Source: Halopseudomonas phragmitis (GTDB lineage: Bacteria; Pseudomonadota; Gammaproteobacteria; Pseudomonadales; Pseudomonadaceae). From it: a DNA stretch of 64,000 nt. The stretch lies in NCBI RefSeq assembly GCF_002056295.1, contig NZ_CP020100.1, positions 124,001 to 188,000 of the forward strand, written 5' to 3'. Under the pieces are notes generated by a model that saw nothing but the letters and a program-made list of their open reading frames with translations, did no database searches and was not told the DNA's origin. Within the stretch, counting starts at the first letter, position 1; each line of letters starts with the position of its first letter. This document shows positions 56,654 through 64,000 of the stretch, in pieces. Made by a program: the position numbers and the translations under genes.

Positions 56654-57370
56654 TCACTGATTGGCCAGTGCTTCCTCGGCCAGCATTCCGGCCGGCTTGT
56701 AGCCCGGCACCAGGGTGCCATTGGCCAGGAAGATCGCCGGCGTTCCCTGCACCCCCACCTGCGCGCCCAGAGCGAACTGCGCTTCGACCGGGTTGTCACA
56801 ACTGGCCTGCGGCACCGACTGGCCAGCCTTGGCCCGGGTCATGGCCGCCTGTTTGTCCGCCGCGCACCAGATCGATTGCATGGTCACAGCGGTCGGAGTG
56901 TTCATGCCCGAACGCGGGAACGCGGCGTAACGCACTTCGATCCCCAGCGCATTGAGCTCTTCGACCTCGGTGTGCAGCTTGCGGCAGTATCCACAATCCA
57001 CATCGGTGAACACCGTGATATGGGTCTTGGGCTGTTCCGGCGAGAAAATCACCAGGTCTTCACGCGGCAGGCTGTTGATCAGGTCACCAATGACCTTGGA
57101 CTCAGCAGCAGCGGTCAGGTTGCGCGGTTGCTCGCCATCAACCTGGAACAGCGCGCCCTGAAGCATGTAGCGGCCATCGGCACTGGCGTACAGTACCCGG
57201 CCATTTTCGAGCTGGACCTGATACAGACCGCTGATAGGGGTTTCACTGATGCTTTTGACCGGTATGCTGATGTTCAGCCGGCCGAGGGTATCGCGGATGG
57301 CCTGATCATCAGCCAGTGCTTGACCGGCCAGCAGCGCCAGAGCCACGCCGGCAAGGTATTTCAGTCGCAT
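56654..57370 (-). CDS. dsbC: periplasmic thiol:disulfide interchange protein DsbC
   Basis: A 238-residue protein with a signal peptide (MRLKYLAGVALALLAGQALA). An N-terminal dimerisation domain (about 21-80) is followed by a thioredoxin-fold domain with CGYC near residue 126 in DVDCGYCRKLH and the cis-Pro loop GVQGTPAIFLANG. It repairs wrongly paired disulfides and is kept reduced by DsbD. The gene order hom-dsbC-xerD is that of Pseudomonas. Confidence 0.97.
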   Translation of the reverse strand: MRLKYLAGVALALLAGQALADDQAIRDTLGRLNISIPVKSISETPISGLYQVQLENGRVLYASADGRYMLQGALFQVDGEQPRNLTAAAESKVIGDLINSLPREDLVIFSPEQPKTHITVFTDVDCGYCRKLHTEVEELNALGIEVRYAAFPRSGMNTPTAVTMQSIWCAADKQAAMTRAKAGQSVPQASCDNPVEAQFALGAQVGVQGTPAIFLANGTLVPGYKPAGMLAEEALANQ

Positions 57371-57417
57371 GCATTATTCCTCTTGAAGACGTACAAGCTT
57401 ACCACGAAACCCGCCCA

Positions 57418-58323
57418 TCACCCACGGGGATGATGGCGCGCGTGCAGTTCCTGCAAGCGCTGCCGGGCCACATGGGTGTAGATTTGGGTAGTCGACAGGT
57501 CGCTGTGCCCCAACAGCATTTGCACCACGCGCAGATCGGCGCCGTGATTGAGCAGGTGCGTGGCAAAGGCGTGGCGCAGGGTATGCGGTGACAAGCTGCC
57601 ACGCACCCCCGCCACCTGGGCATGCAGCTTGATTCGATGCCAGAAGGTCTGACGGGTCATCTCCCGGGCCTGGCGGCTGGGGAACAGCACATCACTGGGC
57701 GTCCCGCCAAGCAGCGCCGGCCGTGCTTCCTGCATGTAGCGCTGAATCCAGACCAGCGCTTCTTCGCCCATCGGCACCAGCCGCTCCTTGCTACCCTTGC
57801 CGGTCACCCGAATCACCCCCTGGCGCAGATTGACCTGATCCAGACGCAGACCGACCAGTTCGCTGACCCGCAGCCCACAGGCATACAGCACCTCAAGCAT
57901 GCAGCGGTCACGCAGCCCCAGACTGTCGGACACATCCGGCGCCGCCAGCAAGGCTTCAACATCAGCTTCGCTCAGACTCTTGGGCAGAGGCCGACCCAGC
58001 TTGGGCATGGCCACATCCAGACTCGGGTCTTCGCCAAGCAACCCCTGACGCACTGCATAGCGGTAAAACCCACGCACACAGGACAGCAAACGTGCGGTCG
58101 AGCGGGCCTGGTATCCCTCACCGATCCGCCAGGCCAGATAATCCATCAACTCGCCCCGGCCAACAGCCAGCAACCCGCCACGCCGAGCCATTAACCAGCG
58201 CGCCAACTGCTCCAGATCACGCCGATAGGCATCCAGGCTATGCTGCGACAGGCCGCGCTCAAGCCACAGGCTGTCGATATAGCGGGCAATCAGTTGCTGT
58301 TCGGTATCAGAAAGCGCAGTCAT
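57418..58323 (-). CDS. xerD: tyrosine recombinase XerD
   Basis: A 301-residue site-specific recombinase that, with XerC, resolves chromosome dimers at dif. An N-terminal SAM-like domain (QQLIARYIDSLWLERGLSQH) precedes the catalytic domain. The active-site set is complete: Arg in ACGLRVSELVGL, Lys in GKGSKERLVPMG, His/Arg in SPHTLRHAFATHLLNHG, His in LGHSDLSTTQIY and the nucleophile Tyr near residue 281. Start ATG 58323; the frame stays open upstream without similarity. Confidence 0.96.
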   Translation of the reverse strand: MTALSDTEQQLIARYIDSLWLERGLSQHSLDAYRRDLEQLARWLMARRGGLLAVGRGELMDYLAWRIGEGYQARSTARLLSCVRGFYRYAVRQGLLGEDPSLDVAMPKLGRPLPKSLSEADVEALLAAPDVSDSLGLRDRCMLEVLYACGLRVSELVGLRLDQVNLRQGVIRVTGKGSKERLVPMGEEALVWIQRYMQEARPALLGGTPSDVLFPSRQAREMTRQTFWHRIKLHAQVAGVRGSLSPHTLRHAFATHLLNHGADLRVVQMLLGHSDLSTTQIYTHVARQRLQELHARHHPRG

Positions 58324-58401
58324 GCGCAGGAGTTTGCAGCGCCAGCCGATAAGCTGCAAGCGGCCCGGCGCTCAGACCAGGGAAAGACTGGAAGCACAAA
58401 T

Positions 58402-58429
58402 AAAAAAAGCAGCCCGAAGGCTGCTTTTC
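58402..58429 (-). terminator. terminator of the rpsP-rplS operon
   Basis: On the minus strand AAAAGCAGCC-TTCG-GGCTGCTTTTTTT: a perfect stem with a stable TTCG loop and a run of seven T. It lies 18 bases after the rplS stop. Confidence 0.97.
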
Positions 58430-58446
58430 TGGGAACCACCGTCCAA

Positions 58447-58794
58447 TCAGGACAGCTTCTCCTTGATACGCGCGGCTTTGCCGGACAGCTCGCGCAGGTA
58501 GTACAGCTTGGCCTTGCGAACGTCACCACGACGCTTGACGCTGATGCTGTCGATCAGTGGGGAGTAGGTCTGGAAGGTACGTTCAACACCCACACCGCTG
58601 GAAATCTTACGCACGGTGAAGGCAGAGTTCAGACCACGGTTACGCTTACCGATAACCACGCCTTCGAAGGCCTGCAGGCGCTGACGATCACCTTCCTTTA
58701 CTTTTACCTGAACGATGACGGTATCACCCGGAGCGAACTCGGGGATTTCCTTGTTCATCTGTTCTGCTTCAAGCTGAGCAATAATGTTGGACAT
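58447..58794 (-). CDS. rplS: 50S ribosomal protein L19
   Basis: A 115-residue ribosomal protein at the 30S-50S interface. Sequence from [20 protein letters not shown] through [20 protein letters not shown] to [18 protein letters not shown] is L19 throughout. The start at 58794 has AGGAG six bases upstream. It is the last gene of the rpsP-rimM-trmD-rplS operon. Confidence 0.99.
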   Translation of the reverse strand: MSNIIAQLEAEQMNKEIPEFAPGDTVIVQVKVKEGDRQRLQAFEGVVIGKRNRGLNSAFTVRKISSGVGVERTFQTYSPLIDSISVKRRGDVRKAKLYYLRELSGKAARIKEKLS

Positions 58795-58826
58795 TTCAAA
58801 CTCCTGCGCAAGCCGCCGGACTTGCA

Positions 58827-59576
58827 TTACTGGTTATCGGTTGCCTGTTCGCGAAGAAACTCCGCCAACAGCTGTTGCTGTTCATCGCTCAATGCCAGAT
58901 CCTTGAGCAACTCCGGTCGGCGTTGCCAGGTTCTGCCCAAAGACTGTTTGAGTCTCCAGCGCCGGATCAGAGCATGGTTACCACTGAGCAGCACCTCCGG
59001 TACGCGCCGCCCGGCGAATTCTTCCGGACGGGTGTAGTGCGGACAATCCAGCCACCCTTCCGTAAAGGAATCCTCCACCGCCGAATCCGCATGCCCAAGC
59101 ACGCCAGGAATCAGTCGGGTTACCGCATCCAGGAGCACCATGGCCCCCAGTTCGCCACCGGACAACACATAGTCACCGATGGAAATCTCTTCATCGACGC
59201 ACATCTCAATAATGCGCTCGTCGATTCCCTCATAACGCCCGCAGACCAGTACCAGACTGTCCAGCGCCGCCAACTCGGTGACTCGCTGTTGAGTCAGCGG
59301 CCGACCCTGGGGCGACAGATAAATCACCCGTGGCGGTGAGGGTGCCTGCTGGCGGATCGCCTGAATGGCTTCCAGCAGCGGCTCAACCTTCATCAGCATG
59401 CCCGGACCACCACCAAAGGGCCGGTCATCAACCGTACGGTGACGGTCATGGGCATGGTCACGCGGGTTACTGAAGGCTACCTCCAGTTGACCGCGCTTGA
59501 CTGCGCGACCACTCACCCCGTGCTCGGTCAAGGCCGAAAACATCTCCGGGAACAGGGTTACTACACCGGCCCACAC
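58827..59576 (-). CDS. trmD: tRNA (guanine-N1-)-methyltransferase TrmD
   Basis: A 249-residue SPOUT methyltransferase that makes m1G37 in tRNAs and so prevents frameshifting. Motifs are [38 protein letters not shown] and [19 protein letters not shown]. The start codon is GTG at 59576, nine bases after a GGAG that lies inside the end of rimM; no ATG is available. It is three bases from the rimM stop. Confidence 0.98.
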   Translation of the reverse strand: MWAGVVTLFPEMFSALTEHGVSGRAVKRGQLEVAFSNPRDHAHDRHRTVDDRPFGGGPGMLMKVEPLLEAIQAIRQQAPSPPRVIYLSPQGRPLTQQRVTELAALDSLVLVCGRYEGIDERIIEMCVDEEISIGDYVLSGGELGAMVLLDAVTRLIPGVLGHADSAVEDSFTEGWLDCPHYTRPEEFAGRRVPEVLLSGNHALIRRWRLKQSLGRTWQRRPELLKDLALSDEQQQLLAEFLREQATDNQ

Positions 59577-59579
59577 CGG

Positions 59580-60122
59580 TCAGAACTCCGGATCCCAGTC
59601 GACCTGCATGACACCAGCATTCAAGTCGATATCCAGCACGTACTGCCCGGGCAAATAGGGCAACAAGCGCTCGCGCTTGTCCAGGCTGCCGTCACAGGGT
59701 TTAACCACCATGACATCGTTGGAGCCGGTTTCCAGCAGGTGGTCGACACGCCCCAACAACTGGCCATCAACGGTTATCACCTGCAAGCCTTCGAGCTGGT
59801 GCCAGTAATACTCACCTTCTTCAAGGTTCGGCAGGGCCGATCGCGGCACGCAGATCTCGAAGTCGACCATCTCCAGTGCCTGGTCACGGTCACTGACACC
59901 CTTGAGCGTCGCAACCACAACCCGCCCCTGAAGACGGCCCGAGGTGACGGACACCGTGCGCAACTCCGAACCACGCCGCAGCGTCCAGGTCCGGTAATCC
60001 AGCACGTTATCCAGCGGGTCGGTGTGGGAATACACCTTGACCGCCCCGCGAATGCCATGAACCGATACGATTTTACCGAGGACCACCAGCGGTGATTCGG
60101 CCGATTCAGGCAGGGCTGTCAT
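59580..60122 (-). CDS. rimM: 16S rRNA processing protein RimM
   Basis: A 180-residue assembly factor for the 30S head that binds ribosomal protein S19. The N-terminal RimM domain has VVLGKIVSVHGIRGAVKVYS and the C-terminal PRC-barrel has EYYWHQLEGLQVITVDGQLL, then LLPYLPGQYVLDIDLNAGVM. It begins one base after the rpsP stop codon within the operon. Confidence 0.98.
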   Translation of the reverse strand: MTALPESAESPLVVLGKIVSVHGIRGAVKVYSHTDPLDNVLDYRTWTLRRGSELRTVSVTSGRLQGRVVVATLKGVSDRDQALEMVDFEICVPRSALPNLEEGEYYWHQLEGLQVITVDGQLLGRVDHLLETGSNDVMVVKPCDGSLDKRERLLPYLPGQYVLDIDLNAGVMQVDWDPEF

Positions 60123-60123
60123 C

Positions 60124-60372
60124 TCAGGCAGAGGCCTGGGCTTCCTTCAGCAGAGCAGCAACGCGGTCAGACGGCTGTGCACCTTGACCCAGCCAGTAGC
60201 TGACGCGCTCCTGGTTGACCGACAGACGCACTTCACCACCGGTAGCGACCGGGTTGAAGAACCCTACGCGCTCGACGAAACGGCCGTCACGGGCGTTGCG
60301 GCTGTTGGCGACGGTCAGATGATAGAAGGGGCGCTTCTTGGAGCCACCACGAGCAAGACGAATGGTTACCAT
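60124..60372 (-). CDS. rpsP: 30S ribosomal protein S16
   Basis: An 82-residue protein, [20 protein letters not shown] being the S16 signature. First gene of the rpsP-rimM-trmD-rplS operon. The start at 60372 is set by family similarity; an AGGAAA site lies somewhat far upstream. A TAGAAT -10-like box is at 60465-60460 on the minus strand, about 90 bases upstream, in the gap to ffh. Confidence 0.99.
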   Translation of the reverse strand: MVTIRLARGGSKKRPFYHLTVANSRNARDGRFVERVGFFNPVATGGEVRLSVNQERVSYWLGQGAQPSDRVAALLKEAQASA

Positions 60373-60517
60373 GTCGACATCGTTTCCTGTGTTTGAGTAA
60401 CGCTGCAATAATTCTTACAACAAAAGTTCAGCACGAGCCTATAGCCCGAAAGGTCGCGTATTCTACGGAATATCACGACCAAAGAAAACTCTTTTTTGAT
60501 CAAGGGCTGTACAGCAC

Positions 60518-61930
60518 TCAGAAGCGCGGCATACCACCACCCGGCGGCAGCATACCTCCGCCGCCCATACCGCCCATACCGCCCATTCCACCCATGCCGC
60601 GCATGAGCTTGGCCATGCCACCTTTGCCGGCGACCTTTTTCATCATCTTCTGCATCTGCTTGTGCTGCTTGATCAGCCGGCCAATATCCTGAATCTGGGT
60701 ACCGGAACCGGCCGCGATCCGGCGCTTGCGCGAGCCGCTGATGATGTCAGGGTTACGCCGCTCAGCCGGCGTCATCGAATTGATGATCGCCTCCATCTGA
60801 CGGAACTGCTTCTCGGCCTGGGTCTGGGCCGTTTCCATCTGACTGGCGTTGATCTTGCCGCCCATCATCGGCAGCTTGTCCATCATCGAACCCAGACCGC
60901 CCATGCTGCGCATCTGCTGCAACTGGTCGCGGAAGTCCTCGAGATCGAAACCCTTGCCCTTCTTGAGCTTCTTGGCCAGTTTGTCGGCCTTGTCCTTGTC
61001 GAGCTTCTGCTCGGCCTGCTCGATCAGGCTGAGCACATCACCCATGCCCAGAATCCGCGAGGCGACCCGATCCGGATGGAACGGCTCCAGCGCATCGGTT
61101 TTCTCGCCTACCCCAAGGAACTTGATCGGCTTGCCGGTGATATGCCGCACCGACAGCGCCGCACCACCACGGGCATCACCATCGACCTTGGTCAGAATTA
61201 CCCCGGTCAGCGGCAACGCCTCATTGAAGGCCTGAGCCGTATTGGCCGCATCCTGACCGGTCATGGCATCGACCACGAACAGGGTTTCGGCTGGCTTGGC
61301 GGCAGCATGGACCAGCTTGATCTCGTCCATCATCTCGGCATCGACATGCAGACGACCGGCGGTATCGACGATCAGCACATCCATGAAACGACTCTTCGCC
61401 TCGCGCAGAGCCGCCTCAACAATAGCTACCGGCTTCTGGCTCAGGTCCGAGGGGAAGAAATTCACCCCCACTTCGCCAGCCAGGGTCTCCAACTGCTTGA
61501 TCGCGGCCGGACGGTAAACGTCAGCGCTGACCACCATGACCTTTTTCTTCTGCCGCTCGCTCAGGGTCTTGGCCAGCTTGGCCACGCTGGTGGTCTTGCC
61601 CGCCCCCTGCAAACCGGCCATCAGGATCACTGCCGGCGGCGTAACCGCCAGATTCAGGCCCTCGGCCTGGCCCATGACCGCTTCGAGTTCCGCCTTGATG
61701 ATCTTGACGAACACCTGACCCGGCGACAGGCTGCGGCTGACCTCCTGACCTACCGCACGGTCACGCACCTGATCGACAAAGCTCTTGACCACCGGCAAGG
61801 CCACGTCGGCCTCGAGCAGCGCCATGCGCACTTCGCGCAGGGTATCCTTGATATTCTCTTCGGTGAGCTTGGCCCGGCCGGTCACACCCGCCAGGCTGCG
61901 TGACAAGCGTTCGGTAAGATTTTCAAACAT
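60518..61930 (-). CDS. ffh: signal recognition particle protein Ffh
   Basis: A 470-residue SRP GTPase. An N domain (MFENLTERLSRSLAGVTGRA) precedes a G domain with GLQGAGKTTSVAKLA, DTAGRL and TKVDGDARGG. The methionine-rich M domain binds 4.5S RNA and signal sequences (SGSRKRRIAAGSGT is the RNA-binding stretch). The tail is an unusual Gly/Met run (GGMGGMGGMGG-type, then MLPPGGGMPRF). The start at 61930 has GAGGAG upstream. It is followed on the same strand by rpsP-rplS, but its own stop is 145 bp from rpsP. Confidence 0.98.
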   Translation of the reverse strand: MFENLTERLSRSLAGVTGRAKLTEENIKDTLREVRMALLEADVALPVVKSFVDQVRDRAVGQEVSRSLSPGQVFVKIIKAELEAVMGQAEGLNLAVTPPAVILMAGLQGAGKTTSVAKLAKTLSERQKKKVMVVSADVYRPAAIKQLETLAGEVGVNFFPSDLSQKPVAIVEAALREAKSRFMDVLIVDTAGRLHVDAEMMDEIKLVHAAAKPAETLFVVDAMTGQDAANTAQAFNEALPLTGVILTKVDGDARGGAALSVRHITGKPIKFLGVGEKTDALEPFHPDRVASRILGMGDVLSLIEQAEQKLDKDKADKLAKKLKKGKGFDLEDFRDQLQQMRSMGGLGSMMDKLPMMGGKINASQMETAQTQAEKQFRQMEAIINSMTPAERRNPDIISGSRKRRIAAGSGTQIQDIGRLIKQHKQMQKMMKKVAGKGGMAKLMRGMGGMGGMGGMGGGGMLPPGGGMPRF

Positions 61931-62086
61931 CGGCGAATTCTCCTCGGCCACGCCCTGAAATCAGGCGGCGCCACAATCAAGCGGCAAAGTATAACCCGCC
62001 ACCGCCCATGTTAATAGCAAGGCGCTTTATCCGCGCCGCGGCTTGTGCCACACTTCGGGTTTGTTGATAACCACTCTCAAGGATGT

Positions 62087-62887
62087 ATGACAGCGCTGAC
62101 TTCCAGCCTGCTTGCCGCCAGCCTCTACCTGGGCGGTACGCTCTATCAAATGCACTGCCTGGGCAAACGCCTGGCAGTCAACGCCAACCTGCTGCGCGGC
62201 ATCGGTGTGTTTGCGCTATTGGCGCACGCAGTCAGCCTGTACCTGCAACTGATCACCGACCAGGGGTTGTCGCTGGGCTTTTTCAACGCCGCCTCGCTGA
62301 TTGCCTGGCTGATCATTGCCCTGACGCTGTTGTCGAGCCTGCGCGCACCGGTCACCAGCCTGCTACTGGGACTCTACCCGCTGGCCCTGATCACCGGCGT
62401 ACTGGCCTGGCTGTTTCCTAATCACGGCACCACCCTGGTAGCCGGACAAAGTGGCCTGCTGGTGCATGTGCTGCTGTCGATCCTGGCCTATGGCATTCTG
62501 ACCATCGCCGCGTTCCAGGCGATTCTGCTGGCCATTCAGGAATATCAGCTCAAGCACAAGCACCCCACCCGCTTTATCCGCACCTTCCCGCCACTGCAAA
62601 CCATGGAGCGGCTGCTGTTCCAGTTTCTGCTGTGCGGCGAAATCCTGCTGACCCTGGCTCTGTTGTCGGGCTTCATGTTCCTCGACAACATGCTGGCACA
62701 GGGCATAGCGCACAAGACCCTGCTGTCATGCCTGGCTTGGGTGGTGTTCGGTATTCTGCTATGGGGCCGGCATTTCCGCGGCTGGCGTGGCAGCTATGCG
62801 ATCCGCTGGACCCTGGCCGGGTTCCTGCTGTTGATGCTGGCCTACTTCGGCAGCAAACTGGTACGCGAATTCCTGCTACCGCTGTGA
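62087..62887 (+). CDS. ypjD: YpjD-type cytochrome c assembly (CcsA-like) membrane protein
   Basis: A 266-residue protein with about eight membrane helices, the shape of the CcsA/CcmF-like family. Histidines at LLAHAVSLYLQL, GLLVHVLLSILAYG and AHKTLLSCLAW would be the haem-type ligands. The LAWVVFGILLWGRHFRGWRG segment matches the conserved W-rich end of the YpjD group. In E. coli ypjD also sits divergent from ffh and beside the CorC-like yfjD. The exact function is unsettled (haem handling, or a partner of CorC-type proteins). The start at 62087 follows AAGGA. Confidence 0.88.
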   Translation: MTALTSSLLAASLYLGGTLYQMHCLGKRLAVNANLLRGIGVFALLAHAVSLYLQLITDQGLSLGFFNAASLIAWLIIALTLLSSLRAPVTSLLLGLYPLALITGVLAWLFPNHGTTLVAGQSGLLVHVLLSILAYGILTIAAFQAILLAIQEYQLKHKHPTRFIRTFPPLQTMERLLFQFLLCGEILLTLALLSGFMFLDNMLAQGIAHKTLLSCLAWVVFGILLWGRHFRGWRGSYAIRWTLAGFLLLMLAYFGSKLVREFLLPL

Positions 62888-62909
62888 TCACACTGTCCGA
62901 GGCCCGACC

Positions 62910-64000
62910 TTGAACGATACCCACACAGGCACACTGCTGATTCTGCTGGGCCTGCTGATCATCCTCTCGGCGTTCTTTTCCAGCTCCGAGACCAGCATGA
63001 TGAGCCTCAACCGCTACCGGTTGAAGCACCTGAGCAAGGAAGGCAATAAAGCGGCCCGGCGCGCCTCCCGGCTGCTGGAGCGCCCGGACCGACTGCTGGG
63101 CACCATTCTGGTTGGCAACAACATCGTCAACATCCTGGCCGCCTCGATCGCCACCGTGGTCGCAGTGCAGATCTGGGGCGAGGCCGGAATCGCGATTGCC
63201 ACCTTTGGCCTGACCATCGTCATTCTGATCTTCGGCGAGATTACCCCCAAGACCCTGGCCGCCCTGCGCCCCGAGCTGATCGCCTTTCCGGTCAGCATCA
63301 TTCTGGCCGTGCTACAGAAGGTGCTGTATCCCATCGTCTGGGTCTGCAACGCCATCAGCAATCAGTTACTGCGCCTGCTCGGGGTCAACCCTAACGCCGC
63401 CGACGGCGACCAGCTCAGCACCGAAGAACTGCGCACCGTAGTGCGTGAGGCCGGACTGGGCATCACCCGCAGCCGCCAGAACATGCTGCTGGGCATCCTC
63501 GATCTGGAAAAGATGACGGTCAACGACATCATGGTGCCGCGCAACGAAGCCGTGGGCATCGATATGGAAGACGACATCGACACAATCATCAACCAGTTGC
63601 GCAACTGTCATCACACCCGGCTGCCGGTCTACCAGGGCGACATCAACCACGTCACTGGCATAGTCCACATGCGCTCGATCGCCCGTCTGCTCAGCCGCGG
63701 AGAGCTGACCAAGGACGCTTTGGTCGGCGCCTGCAAGGACCCCTATTTCATTCCTGAAAGCACGCCACTGCACACCCAACTGTTCAACTTCCAGAAACAG
63801 AAGCGCCGGATCGCCATCGTGGTCGACGAATACGGAGACGTGATTGGTCTGGTCACCCTGGAAGATATTCTTGAAGAGATCGTCGGCGAATTCACCACCG
63901 ATATGCTGCTGCCCAGCCAGGATATCCACCCGCAGTCCGACGGCAGCTACGTGATCGACGCCGCCAGCTCGATCCGCGACATCAACCGCCACCTACAGTG
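62910..64000 (+). CDS. CNNM/HlyC-CorC-type transporter, partial at the window end
   Basis: Open from a TTG at 62910 (GAGG seven bases upstream) to the window end, 363 codons with no stop. An N-terminal DUF21/CNNM membrane domain (LLIILSAFFSSSETSMMSLN, then LVGNNIVNILAASIATVVAV and FGEITPKTLAALRPELIAF) is followed by tandem CBS domains (VNDIMVPRNEAVGID; IVVDEYGDVIGLVTLEDIL). The start of a CorC_HlyC transporter-associated domain follows. This family (YfjD/CorB, MpfA) is linked to Mg2+/Co2+ efflux. The C-terminus lies outside the window. It is probably co-transcribed with ypjD, 22 bp apart. Confidence 0.92.
   Translation, partial: MNDTHTGTLLILLGLLIILSAFFSSSETSMMSLNRYRLKHLSKEGNKAARRASRLLERPDRLLGTILVGNNIVNILAASIATVVAVQIWGEAGIAIATFGLTIVILIFGEITPKTLAALRPELIAFPVSIILAVLQKVLYPIVWVCNAISNQLLRLLGVNPNAADGDQLSTEELRTVVREAGLGITRSRQNMLLGILDLEKMTVNDIMVPRNEAVGIDMEDDIDTIINQLRNCHHTRLPVYQGDINHVTGIVHMRSIARLLSRGELTKDALVGACKDPYFIPESTPLHTQLFNFQKQKRRIAIVVDEYGDVIGLVTLEDILEEIVGEFTTDMLLPSQDIHPQSDGSYVIDAASSIRDINRHLQ

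Overview
The window reads as chromosomal DNA of a GC-rich gammaproteobacterium, most likely a member of the Pseudomonadaceae and perhaps of the marine/halotolerant Pseudomonas lineages (inference). The evidence is Pseudomonas-type gene order: clpB-pgeF-rluD facing bamD; pilS-pilR-thiO; a MapZ-type PilZ gene beside radA; and thrC-hom-dsbC-xerD followed by rplS-trmD-rimM-rpsP-ffh and the ypjD/corC-like pair. No phage, plasmid, CRISPR array, rRNA or tRNA gene was seen. About 50 genes cover nearly all of the 64 kb.

Layout. 0.1-4.3 kb: a minus-strand envelope-stress operon (DUF2170 protein, PspA, YqiJ-like protein, YqiK-type flotillin) with a perfect 13-bp inverted repeat ahead of it. 4.6-5.8 kb: a CaiB/BaiF CoA-transferase. 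5.9-11.6 kb: clpB (with a clear sigma-32 promoter), pgeF, rluD and, divergently, bamD; a 142-bp MITE-like element lies in the bamD upstream region. 11.7-17.8 kb: nadE, a zinc-ribbon-like microprotein, the PilS/PilR two-component system and thiO. 18-21.8 kb: mqo facing an M48 protease/DUF898 pair. 21.9-26.2 kb: a more accessory stretch with an MFS exporter and divergent LysR regulator, a histidine-containing membrane protein of unknown role and a periplasmic binding protein. 26.4-39.6 kb: glyA, a large PAS-GGDEF-EAL protein, ettA, gdhA, mapZ-like PilZ, radA, an EAL phosphodiesterase, a tandem-PPK2 kinase and mscL. 39.7-46.4 kb: rlmG, a 570-bp intergenic region carrying two near-identical 38-bp repeats with perfect DnaA boxes, a Lon-like protease, an amidase and an orphan HemD-like gene. 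46.5-53.7 kb: a 111-bp nested palindrome, a patatin lipase plus wax-ester-synthase pair, a LysE exporter with a Na+/Ca2+ exchanger, the ohrR/ohr peroxide pair and a degenerate GGDEF protein. 53.8-64 kb: threonine biosynthesis, dsbC, xerD, the trmD operon, ffh, and a cytochrome-assembly-like protein with a truncated CorC/HlyC-type protein at the window edge.

How it works together. Most genes are housekeeping: translation (rlmG, rluD, ettA, rplS, rimM, rpsP, trmD, ffh), protein quality control (clpB, Lon-like, M48, dsbC, bamD) and central metabolism (mqo, glyA, gdhA, nadE, thrC, hom). Signalling is weighted towards cyclic-di-GMP, with one dual-domain enzyme, one phosphodiesterase, one MapZ-type receptor and one GGDEF protein that lost its active site but kept the inhibitory-site motif. 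I found no clearly new multi-gene system. The most interesting unexplained signals are the DnaA-box repeat pair at 40.9-41.3 kb, the two MITE-like palindromes, the inverted repeat ahead of the PspA/flotillin operon, and the degenerate GGDEF protein.
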